Source: Ignavibacteriota bacterium (lineage in GTDB: Bacteria; Bacteroidota; Ignavibacteria; Tepidaquicellales; Tepidaquicellaceae). From it: 13,410 nucleotides of DNA. Location: the NCBI GenBank assembly GCA_003135995.1, contig PNBM01000331.1:21744-35153 (forward strand), written 5' to 3'. Position numbers and translations under genes: made by a program. Below are positions 7,137-13,410 of this stretch, piece by piece (the stretch's first letter is position 1; every line of letters begins with the position of its first letter). The notes beneath the pieces were generated by a model. The model had not been told where the DNA came from. It made no database searches and saw nothing but the letters and a program-made list of their open reading frames with translations.

Positions 7137-7672
7137 ATGAAAACCAAAATATTTTTAATATCATTCTTTTTATTCATAAATGGTGCATTAATCATTGATA
7201 ATTTTGATATAAAATGGTCACCGTCAATGATGTTAAATTCGTGGAAGGCACCCTTTTGTTTCGTTATTACCGGTCTGAACCTTATAAACGGTATTCGCAT
7301 AATTTCAAATGATAATTATCTCATTAAAAATAACGGAAAATTTCAACAAAGCTCTAAAAATGATTTTCAGGATATTACGGAAACAGGTTCGCTGAGTAAT
7401 TACAGCCTGTTTCCTTTCAGAGAACTTCTGTCTGATAAGTTAAAATCGTCCTCCGGAATAATTTTTCATAGTAAGTCCTCAAAAATAATCCCGGAAAAGT
7501 TTTCTTTTACTCAAAACCACTCAAATATTTTCTGCCCCCGAATATATTCAGCTTCAGATGTTGAAGAAACTAATCGTGTGGTTATTAAAATATACAACAT
7601 CCTTAGCAGAGAAGGGGTGGGTTTTGTAAATGAAAACTTTTTCCGGGAAATTATATTGTAAAACAATCGTAA
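7137..7672 (+). pseudogene. Decaying T9SS-cargo gene with frameshifted sorting domain
   Basis: The open frame covers 174 codons (7137-7661). It starts with a signal-like MKTKIFLISFFLFINGA and has a second hydrophobic stretch near residues 40-56; the middle resembles nothing I recognise. From residue 118 it follows the sorting domain of the neighbours with substitutions: PEKFSFTQNHSNIFCP against PDKFNLSQNYPNPFNP, then VVIKIYNILSREG and FVNEN against VKLKVIDILGRE and LVNE. After NEN the frame drifts to FFREIIL and stops. In the +2 frame at 7643 the sequence reads PGNYIV, matching PG-Y-V of intact domains. Between NE and PG there are 8 nt where the 917-residue relative has 9, so loss of one base in the T5 run explains the shift. 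The repaired frame still stops at 7672, before the SG-Y-Y and KKM-IK elements. No Gln follows the signal peptide and there is no ribosome site. A short but functional divergent protein cannot be excluded. Confidence 0.55.
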
Positions 7673-8060
7673 TTTTTTCGGTTAAGCCGACTAACCTCCC
7701 GGTAAATTGATATTTTAATGTATCACGAAAAGCCAACAAGTGCGTATATTTTGGAAAACAATGCTGTATGAAAATTTTTTATACAGGTTAAAAGACTCCG
7801 AATGCGGAAGTTTCTATAAATCGGATTCTTCGAAATGCGGTTACAAAGAATCATTAATGATCTGAATTATAATAAATATACCGATTAGTTTTTCTTAAAT
7901 ATTCTTTGGATAATTAATTCATTTACAAAAATATCACTTGACATGTAAAATAAATTATTATAGTTTTGATTAAATAAAAACACTCTTATCGACTTTATAT
8001 ACTGCTCTATAAATACAGGTTCTACTGTTATCCAAATTATTTAAAAATAATTATCGTTTT
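7673..8060. other. Gene-poor AT-rich spacer
   Basis: No convincing gene is present. A 34-codon ORF at 7761-7865 (MLYENFLYRLKDSECGSF...) has two Cys and no good ribosome site; it may be chance or the wreckage of the decaying gene upstream. GGTTA (7680-7684) and TAACC (7692-7696) form a small inverted repeat after the stop. A possible promoter lies at 7938-7964. Confidence 0.5.
7938..7964 (+). promoter_or_regulatory. Possible weak promoter
   Basis: TTGACA (7938-7943) is a full -35 match, but the best -10 candidates (TATAGT at 7959-7964, spacer 15; TAGTTT at 7961-7966, spacer 17) are poor. It would give a long untranslated leader to the genes after 8122. Confidence 0.3.
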
Positions 8061-8124
8061 AATATTTAATTTATTTTTTGACTTGCTGCTATTTCGCAGG
8101 TAATATTAATTGGAGGGTATTATG
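8061..8124 (+). promoter_or_regulatory. Duplicated promoter/leader, copy A
   Basis: TTGACT (8078-8083), a 17-bp spacer and TAATAT (8101-8106) form a strong sigma70-type promoter. The spacer holds CTGC (8086-8089) and GCAG (8096-8099) as an inverted repeat touching the -10 box. A ribosome site GGAGGG (8112-8117) precedes an ATG at 8122. Bases 8061-8090 are identical to 9884-9913, and similarity continues past both start codons. Confidence 0.75.
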
Positions 8125-8250
8125 AAGTCAGGCGAATCGAATAATAGCATAAATTATTATATCCCGGTTCAATTTTTCAAAATTAAAATTTTATATTTTC
8201 CACTATCATTATTTGTTTTAAATTACAATTACTTTTTAATTTATCTCTAA
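8122..8250 (+). pseudogene. 42-codon ORF, truncated copy of a cargo-gene start or leader ORF
   Basis: It begins MKSGESNNS, matching MKSGKSKG of the 725-residue propeller protein at 9947, and shares that gene's promoter and leader. A hydrophobic segment follows (LYFPLSLFVL), then the frame ends at 8250 without the FS/Q cleavage site or any mature domain. The simplest reading is a 5' fragment left by duplication or recombination. The excellent ribosome site means it is probably still translated, and its stop is 63 bp before the 483-residue cargo gene, so it could act as a leader ORF for that gene. Confidence 0.5.
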
Positions 8251-8313
8251 TATTATAGAAAAAAATAACGACAAATTGAAATAAATTTTATATAAACATA
8301 AAAGGAGTGATAT

Positions 8314-9765
8314 ATGTTTTACAAAATATTCATTTCGCTATTTTTAATATTTCCGTTTTTTTCTATAACCAATCCTGTTTTTTCTCAATATATAATTTAT
8401 GATTCTACCCAGGTAATATTTTCATCACCTCAATATGATTACTATAACATATCATATCAAAATTTAAAATTTTCTTCTCAGCCCGGTTTTATCTTGTGCG
8501 AAAAAAGAGGGTCAAATAATTCGAATATTGTGTATAAATTGGAATTTGATGGTTATTATTTTTCACCTGAATTATATTTAACTAACGACAGCTATCAAAA
8601 TTTAAATCCTTTCATGAGTCTTTATCATGCGGTTTGGCAATCAAATAAAAAAGGGAATTACAATATTTACTATGCTGAAATAGGTTATGATTCTTTAATA
8701 AATAAAGGGGCAATCGATTCATCTCAAAATGACGAAATTAATCCTTGCATTATTTATATTTCTAATTTGGAAGTCTTGTTCTATGAAAAAAATAATAAAA
8801 TATATTATAGAATATATTCTAACAGCTGGGGTTCCGAATATTATTGTTCATCCGAAGTAAATTTTCCCTGTTTTATGCCAAAAGCTGTGAGTACAGATTC
8901 TGTAATCAACCTTTGTTTTTTATCACAAATTAACACTACTACGTCCAGAATATATGTGAAAAAAGGAACCGTATCAACAAATGGAGGAATAAACTGGCAA
9001 ACTGCAGTAGCTTTATACCAACCGGGTTCGCAAAGAAATATAAATATCTCCCGTGGAATAAATAATTATCTTTTTTATGATTATGATACCCTTGGTTCAA
9101 CAAATGTATTTGCGGTTAATTTTGATACATTAAATAACAAATATGTAATGACTTCCCGGTTTAGTGGAAATAATATAAGTGGTGCCGGCTATAATTTAGT
9201 AACTAATCTTTTAACTTCTTATCAAAATCTTTTTACAGATTTTAGCTGGATAAGAAAGACTTCCGATTCAACGATGGTAATGATAATGAAAAATATAAAT
9301 GGAAATGAATTCTTCAGAAAATTCTATCTTGGGAACAACACTTTTGATTCAAGAACTGTCATCGGTTACAATTGGGGATATGATTCAACATACAGAAAAT
9401 TAGATATCTCCTGGGAACAAATGTTAAATGAAAAAAGGGCAATAGTTGGTTCATGGTATCGGCAAACGACCGGGATTAATTACGCAGGGAATGTTATCCC
9501 TGATAAATTTAATTTGTCGCAGAATTATCCAAATCCATTTAATCCTTCTACGAAGATTCGATTTGATATCCCGAAAGCAAGTTTTGTAAAACTTAAAGTG
9601 ATTGATATTCTTGGCAGAGAGATAGAAACATTGGTTGACGATAAATTGCAGCCCGGAATATATGAAGTAAATTGGAATGCGCTTCAACGTCCAAGCGGAG
9701 TTTATTTTTATCAAATTCAATCGGGAAATTTCAATCAAACGAAGAAAATGGTTCTGATAAAGTGA
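8314..9765 (+). CDS. Secreted protein with T9SS sorting domain, N-terminal domain unrecognised
   Basis: 483 residues. Signal peptide 1-24 with predicted cleavage before Gln25 (PVFS/QY). Residues 25 to about 390 are Tyr-, Asn- and Ser-rich beta-strand-like sequence with irregular repeats such as HAVWQSNKKGNYNIYYAEI and one NGGINWQ motif, suggesting a sialidase-like or WD40/TolB-like propeller, but the repeat is too diverged for a firm call. Residues 399-483 are a full type A T9SS domain: QNYPNPFNPSTKIRF, IDILGRE, SGVYFYQI, final KKMVLIK. AAGGAG at 8302-8307 sits 6 nt before the ATG at 8314 and fixes the start. The nearest upstream promoter is at 8078, so it is probably transcribed through the 42-codon ORF. 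A surface or secreted role follows from the sorting signal; the specific function is unknown. Confidence 0.85.
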   Translation: MFYKIFISLFLIFPFFSITNPVFSQYIIYDSTQVIFSSPQYDYYNISYQNLKFSSQPGFILCEKRGSNNSNIVYKLEFDGYYFSPELYLTNDSYQNLNPFMSLYHAVWQSNKKGNYNIYYAEIGYDSLINKGAIDSSQNDEINPCIIYISNLEVLFYEKNNKIYYRIYSNSWGSEYYCSSEVNFPCFMPKAVSTDSVINLCFLSQINTTTSRIYVKKGTVSTNGGINWQTAVALYQPGSQRNINISRGINNYLFYDYDTLGSTNVFAVNFDTLNNKYVMTSRFSGNNISGAGYNLVTNLLTSYQNLFTDFSWIRKTSDSTMVMIMKNINGNEFFRKFYLGNNTFDSRTVIGYNWGYDSTYRKLDISWEQMLNEKRAIVGSWYRQTTGINYAGNVIPDKFNLSQNYPNPFNPSTKIRFDIPKASFVKLKVIDILGREIETLVDDKLQPGIYEVNWNALQRPSGVYFYQIQSGNFNQTKKMVLIK

Positions 9766-9794
9766 AATAGTGTGAAATGTAAAATATGAATTTT

Positions 9795-9837
9795 AGTCCC
9801 GGGAATCCTTATAAGGGTCAGAAGAGACTCCGACACA
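9795..9837. repeat. Imperfect hairpin repeat, copy 2 (3' of a cargo gene)
   Basis: It contains the perfect palindrome CCTTATAAGG (9807-9816), with AGTC (9795-9798) facing GACT (9826-9829). It resembles the element at 1325-1361 in order and wording: GGGA-TCC, then AGAGACTC or GGAGACTC, then CGACACAA. It begins 29 nt after the stop of the 483-residue gene. No T-run follows. Confidence 0.5.
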
Positions 9838-9883
9838 AGGCGATAGAATAAAATGGGTTAAGCGGATAAATAATTTTTATATC

Positions 9884-9949
9884 AATATTTAATTTATTTT
9901 TTGACTTGCTGCTTTTTAGCAGGTAAATATTATTCGGAGAGGTAATATG
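9884..9949 (+). promoter_or_regulatory. Duplicated promoter/leader, copy B
   Basis: TTGACT (9901-9906), a 17-bp spacer and TAAATA (9924-9929). The spacer inverted repeat is CTGCT (9909-9913) with AGCAG (9918-9922), one pair longer than in copy A, while the loop bases differ. GGAGAGG (9936-9942) lies 4 nt before the ATG at 9947. Confidence 0.75.
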
Positions 9950-12124
9950 AAGTCAGGTAAATCGAAAGGAATATTGAGCTTTTTTTATACAGCTCATTTT
10001 AATAATATTATATCGGCAACATTTCTTTTAATATGTTTTTTCCCGTCATTATTATTCTCTCAATGGATTGTTCAAAATTCTTCAATCAGAAATAATACAA
10101 AACATATAATTGCAAACTCATTTATCAATCAGAATACAGGGTGGCTCGCGAGTGATAAAGGTGGAATAATAAAAACTACTGATGGCGGGATTTCCTGGCA
10201 GGATTTCACTATTGATACAAATATCCGGCTGGTATCGTTATGCTTTTTAAATGAAAGCACAGGATTTTCGTGCGGGTTTACAGGCAAAATTTACAAGACA
10301 ATAAATGGAGGTATAAACTGGCAAATTTCATATTCGAAAGAATCCGATTCATTATACTGCATAGATTTCGCGGATAACAATACTGGTTGGTGCACAGGTT
10401 TCCGGCGAATATTAAAAACAACAAATTCGGGTTTGATCTGGGTAAACCTGCCGATTGATACAATAAATTCTACTGCAAAATATACCTGTATTAAATTTTT
10501 TGATTCTCAAAACGGAATACTGGGAGGCTTTAGTTCGGGTGATAATGCCCCAATTTACAAAACAACAAACGGAGGTACAAACTGGCAATATATTCATTCA
10601 TTTTCCGGAACTGAAATATTATCTGTTGATTTTGTGAATAAAGATACTGTATATGCAACAAGTTCGGGAATTATTATAATATCAACGAACGGCGGCTTTA
10701 ACTGGTCACAACAATATTTTTCCGGATCAAGCGATAGTTCTTATGTAATGTTTAAAGATTTAAACACCGGCATTTTAACTTCCGATCAATATACTTATAT
10801 AACTACGAACGCCGGAATTGACTGGACAAACTTATTTCTTTTACATCCTGATTATTCTTCCAGGCCATTTTACGATAAAAGCGGTACCTGCTTTATTATT
10901 GGTGATAGGGGGACTATACTTAAATCAACAGATAATGGTGTAAATTTCGGAAATTATTCAACCGATGTAGCATCTGAACTATACGATGTAAAATTATTGG
11001 ATGAAAATACCGGGATTATTTGCGGTAATTACGGAACAATATTAAAAACTACAAATGGAGGAATTAACTGGAACAGAAAAAGTATTAACAGTTACGGTTA
11101 TTTTTATCAATTATCATTCATTAATCAAATTACCGGGTGGATAATGGATGTGAATTCCAATATTATTAAAACTACAGACGGAGGTGATTCCTGGAATTTA
11201 TTAAATTTTGGTTTTCAAAACCGGCAATGGAAATATTTTGAATTCTTCAATGAAAATACGGGATGGTATGCGGCTGATTTGGGAATAGTTTTAAAGACTA
11301 CGAACGGTGGATTGAGCTGGATAAATAAATGTCCTGACACAAACGACAGGTATATATATGTCAAAAATCTTAATGGAAATAATTTAATACTATGTTCGTT
11401 CGACAAAGTTTACATGTCAACTAACGGCGGAAGCAACTGGAATATTGTTCTTCAGGATACATTAAATTTAGAATTTCGTAATATTAGTTTTTTAGATGAA
11501 AATACGGGATGGATAATTGTTCTTAATAATGATTCACGCCGGATATATAAAACAACAAACGGCGGAAATAACTGGACTAAAGGTTATATTATGTCACACA
11601 ACTCACCCTTCACTAATTCAATAAAATTTGTTAATGAATATACGGGTTTTACTTCTCCAATAGATGGTTATGCAATTTTAAAAACGACTGATGGGGGATA
11701 TAACTGGTTTCAAACGTTTGCATCAGAATTTTCCGAATATATTCATGCGGTAGATTTTATAAATCAAGACACGGGATTGGCTGTTGGTTCTTTTGGTTTG
11801 ATTTGCAAGACAACAAACGGAGGGGCAAATTTTATCAGTCTTCCTAATTCCATTCCGCCGGTTAATTTCTTTCTATTCCAGAATTATCCGAATCCTTTTA
11901 ATCTGACAACGAATATTGGTTATTCGTTATTGGTTACTGGTCAGGTTCAACTGAAAGTATTTGATATTCTGGGAAGGGAAATTGAAACATTAGTCAACGC
12001 ATATCAAAATGCAGGTTCATATGTAATACAATTTTATAATAACCGGTTATCGAGTGGGATTTATTTTTACCGATTGAGCTCCGGTAATTATTTTGTAACC
12101 AAAAAAATGGTGTTGATAAAATGA
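9947..12124 (+). CDS. Secreted YCF48/BNR double beta-propeller with T9SS sorting domain
   Basis: 725 residues. The signal sequence has a long polar start (MKSGKSKG..., residues 1-20), a hydrophobic core 21-37 and predicted cleavage before Gln39 (LLFS/QW). Residues 40 to about 635 hold 14 K-T-T-(D/N)-G-G-x-x-W motifs at roughly 40-residue spacing, each preceded by an N-x-x-T-G-(W/F) strand, as in YCF48-like seven-bladed propellers; 14 motifs fit two propellers in series. Residues 641-725 form a type A T9SS domain, with NPFNL in place of the usual NPFNP, then FDILGRE, SSGIYFYRL and final KKMVLIK. The protein should be exported and anchored or released at the surface; the ligand is unknown. It has its own promoter, a copy of that at 8061, and a strong ribosome site. 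It resembles the 917-residue protein in plan but lacks the beta modules between propeller and sorting domain. Confidence 0.9.
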   Translation: MKSGKSKGILSFFYTAHFNNIISATFLLICFFPSLLFSQWIVQNSSIRNNTKHIIANSFINQNTGWLASDKGGIIKTTDGGISWQDFTIDTNIRLVSLCFLNESTGFSCGFTGKIYKTINGGINWQISYSKESDSLYCIDFADNNTGWCTGFRRILKTTNSGLIWVNLPIDTINSTAKYTCIKFFDSQNGILGGFSSGDNAPIYKTTNGGTNWQYIHSFSGTEILSVDFVNKDTVYATSSGIIIISTNGGFNWSQQYFSGSSDSSYVMFKDLNTGILTSDQYTYITTNAGIDWTNLFLLHPDYSSRPFYDKSGTCFIIGDRGTILKSTDNGVNFGNYSTDVASELYDVKLLDENTGIICGNYGTILKTTNGGINWNRKSINSYGYFYQLSFINQITGWIMDVNSNIIKTTDGGDSWNLLNFGFQNRQWKYFEFFNENTGWYAADLGIVLKTTNGGLSWINKCPDTNDRYIYVKNLNGNNLILCSFDKVYMSTNGGSNWNIVLQDTLNLEFRNISFLDENTGWIIVLNNDSRRIYKTTNGGNNWTKGYIMSHNSPFTNSIKFVNEYTGFTSPIDGYAILKTTDGGYNWFQTFASEFSEYIHAVDFINQDTGLAVGSFGLICKTTNGGANFISLPNSIPPVNFFLFQNYPNPFNLTTNIGYSLLVTGQVQLKVFDILGREIETLVNAYQNAGSYVIQFYNNRLSSGIYFYRLSSGNYFVTKKMVLIK

Positions 12125-12240
12125 AGATAATGAAAAATGAAACAAAAATTGTGATATGTGAAACGAGTATATTATGTCGCGAAAATGTTTTGATACGCTG
12201 GCTGAAGTTCCGGCAAATCGGAATCTTTGACCTGCGGTTA

Positions 12241-12304
12241 CAAGAGCATTCGCAAGCTAAAGCTTGCGGCTACAAGAACATTCGCAAGCTAAAGCTTGCG
12301 GCTA
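12241..12304. repeat. Two tandem 32-bp REP-like palindromic units
   Basis: Units at 12241-12272 and 12273-12304 differ at one base (sixth position, G or A). Each contains the perfect inverted repeat CGCAAGCTAAAGCTTGCG (12251-12268 and 12283-12300; 8-bp arms, 2-nt loop). They lie 117 bp after the propeller gene stop. The form resembles bacterial REP elements mobilised by RAYT-type transposases; no such transposase is in the window. The palindromes may also end or protect the upstream transcript. Confidence 0.8.
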
Positions 12305-12387
12305 TACCGCAAGGAAGATATGGCTTATAATTTTTTCTTAAAATGAGTAAGTTGTTTAAAGTAATTTTATAAAAACACAATAAAAAT

Positions 12388-12837
12388 ATGATAACTGATA
12401 AAATAGAAAACGTAAAACTTTATTCCGGTCTGAAAGAAAGAATACAGAAAGCATTAGAATATATTATCACGACAGATTTAGATAACATTAAGGAAGGTAA
12501 ATATGAAATAGACGGGGATAATATTTATGCAATGGTAAACGAATACAATACAAAAGATAGAAGCGCTTGTTTTTTAGAGGCTCACAGGAAATATATCGAT
12601 ATTCAATATGTAGTAAAAGGAAGTGAATTGTTCGGTTATGCTCCGTTCGAATCACAAAAACCCCACGCAGTGTATGACGCAGAAAAAGATTTTGAACTAT
12701 TTAATGAAGAACCCTCTTTTGTAAAATTTGATACAGGTATGTTTGCAATATTTTTTCCCGGTGACCTGCACATGCCGGGAATAAAAGCATATTCCTCTTC
12801 AAAGGTTAAAAAAATTGTTATAAAGGTAAAAATATAA
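12388..12837 (+). CDS. YhcH/YjgK/YiaL family (DUF386) cupin-like protein
   Basis: 149 residues, the usual length for this family. Diagnostic elements are E-x-H at residues 64-66 in LEAHRKYIDIQYVVKG, Asp71 and Gln73 close by, and His128 in FFPGDLHMPGI. In characterised relatives these acidic and His residues line a cupin-type barrel that binds metal. Family members are cytoplasmic and linked to sugar metabolism, such as the beta subunit of evolved beta-galactosidase (EbgC) and the sialic-acid-associated YhcH; the exact reaction is unsettled for most. There is no signal peptide. No sugar genes adjoin it here, so the substrate cannot be inferred. The leader is A-rich without a ribosome-binding sequence. 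A connection with the TrmB-like regulator, whose family often senses sugars, is only speculation. Confidence 0.85.
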   Translation: MITDKIENVKLYSGLKERIQKALEYIITTDLDNIKEGKYEIDGDNIYAMVNEYNTKDRSACFLEAHRKYIDIQYVVKGSELFGYAPFESQKPHAVYDAEKDFELFNEEPSFVKFDTGMFAIFFPGDLHMPGIKAYSSSKVKKIVIKVKI

Positions 12838-13097
12838 TTATTTTAACAATTTCTGAACCGGGGCTTTATTTAAAACCTTTCAAAACAGACCTATAATATC
12901 TGACCTGATTTTTTAGTGATTGTAGCAGAACCCATTTACAAATTAATACTTTAAAATTACTAATAATTTATAAGTTGCAATTTTCTAATTTATTATATAA
13001 ATTTTTATATTGGTAACACTATTGTTTCTGTTTTTATAAAGATTTATTTTCACAAATAGATTCGATTAAAAAAGAAATTATTTACTATAACCACACC
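12838..13097. other. AT-rich intergenic region
   Basis: No ORF with a ribosome site and no clear terminator is seen after the YhcH-family gene. The stretch is very AT-rich, with homopolymer A and T runs, and leads into the promoter at 13098. Confidence 0.5.
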
Positions 13098-13127
13098 TTG
13101 ACATTATATTAACTGCTTCAGTAATAT
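13098..13127 (+). promoter_or_regulatory. Sigma70-type promoter of the DUF2341-like gene
   Basis: TTGACA (13098-13103), an 18-bp spacer and TAATAT (13122-13127). The spacer end reads ACTGCTTCAGT (13112-13122), a small inverted repeat abutting the -10 box, like the CTGC/GCAG element in the promoters at 8078 and 9901. The leader to the ATG at 13183 is about 50 nt. Confidence 0.65.
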
Positions 13128-13182
13128 TTTTAAAAAAGCTTAAAAATTTTTTAACATTTTTACAAACTATACGGAGGTTAAT

Positions 13183-13410
13183 ATGAAACGTTTCTACATC
13201 TCTCTTTCTGTTTTACTTTTAGTTTTGCTTTTCTCAAATATCTCATTTTCGCAATTTAAATATGAAAACGGGATTTGGATTAAAAACAATACCTCGACAG
13301 CATTAACAAATGTACAGGTATTGATAAAGTTTAATACGGCAGTTCCTATCGGAGCCGGCTGGATGCAAACCGATGGAAAAGATATTGTTTTCACATCGTC
13401 CTGCGGCGTA
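13183..13410 (+). CDS. Secreted DUF2341-like protein, 3' partial
   Basis: The frame is open to the window's last base, giving 76 codons. GGAGG (13173-13177) sits 5 nt before the ATG. Signal peptide 1-23 has a Leu-rich core and predicted cleavage before Gln24 (ISFS/QF). The mature start reads GIWIKNNTSTALTNVQVLIKF, then GAGWMQTDGKDIVFTSSCG. The order of N-N-(S/T)-x-x-A-L-T-(D/N)-x-Q-V, then M-(R/Q)-x-D-G-x-D-I-x-F-T matches the DUF2341 beta-sandwich found in secreted bacterial proteins. By analogy with its neighbours a T9SS tail is likely at the missing C-terminus, but that part lies outside the window. Confidence 0.8.
   Translation, partial: MKRFYISLSVLLLVLLFSNISFSQFKYENGIWIKNNTSTALTNVQVLIKFNTAVPIGAGWMQTDGKDIVFTSSCGV

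Noticed and set aside
7761..7865. 34-codon ORF with two cysteines
   Set aside because: It has weak translation signals, no homologue in the window, and sits in sequence next to a decaying gene; length is within chance expectation.
2415..12124. Secretion machinery or a defence system encoded by the large genes
   Set aside because: All large ORFs are cargo-type proteins with signal peptide, beta-rich body and sorting tail. No ATPase, nuclease, porin-like or Por/Gld component is seen.
12234..12313. CRISPR array
   Set aside because: The repeats are directly adjacent with no unique spacers, only two full units exist, and no cas gene is present.
12121..12330. 69-codon ORF overlapping the stop of the 725-residue gene (ATGA)
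   Set aside because: Its C-terminal third is simply translation of the REP-like palindromes (QAKACGYKN then KLKLAA in the shifted second copy), it has no motif, and it has no ribosome site of its own. The overlap with the propeller stop is likely chance.

Overview
The window is AT-rich and looks like a chromosome segment from the Bacteroidota/Chlorobiota side of the tree, most like Ignavibacteria. This rests on four proteins ending in a type IX secretion (T9SS) type A sorting domain of the QNYPNPFNP...LGR...SG-Y-Y...TKKM-IK kind, on YCF48/BNR-type beta-propellers with KTT(D/N)GG-NW repeats, on signal peptides cut before Gln, and on sigma70-like promoters (TTGAC, 17-18 bp, TAATAT) with GGAGG ribosome sites. 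Placement below class level is inference. No T9SS machinery gene is present; only cargo.

Layout, all on the + strand. 1-1296: 3' part of an HExxH metallopeptidase, open at the left edge, followed by a hairpin repeat. 1508-5168: promoter, palindrome, a TrmB-type regulator and, 6 bp later, a 917-residue secreted propeller protein. 5215-6273: a shorter secreted protein that is a second copy of the propeller protein's C-terminal half. 6353-6964: two unlisted micro-ORFs encoding paralogous 44- and 45-residue single-pass membrane proteins, with a 69-codon ORF between them. 7137-7672: a decaying gene whose C-terminus is a mutated, frameshifted sorting domain. 8061-9765: a promoter, a 42-codon truncated ORF, and a 483-residue secreted protein. 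9884-12124: a second copy of that promoter and leader, driving a 725-residue propeller protein. 12241-12304: tandem REP-like palindromes. 12388-12837: a YhcH/YjgK/YiaL family protein. 13098-13410: a promoter and the 5' part of a secreted DUF2341-like protein cut by the right edge.

Functionally this is an accessory island of exported surface or secreted proteins assembled by duplication: copied promoters, copied C-terminal modules, and one dying copy. The TrmB-type regulator is placed to control at least the first propeller gene. The most novel items are the paired micro-membrane proteins, the shared CTGC...CAG element beside the -10 of three cargo promoters, and a heptamer repeat inside a sorting domain that could switch the protein's export signal in and out of frame.
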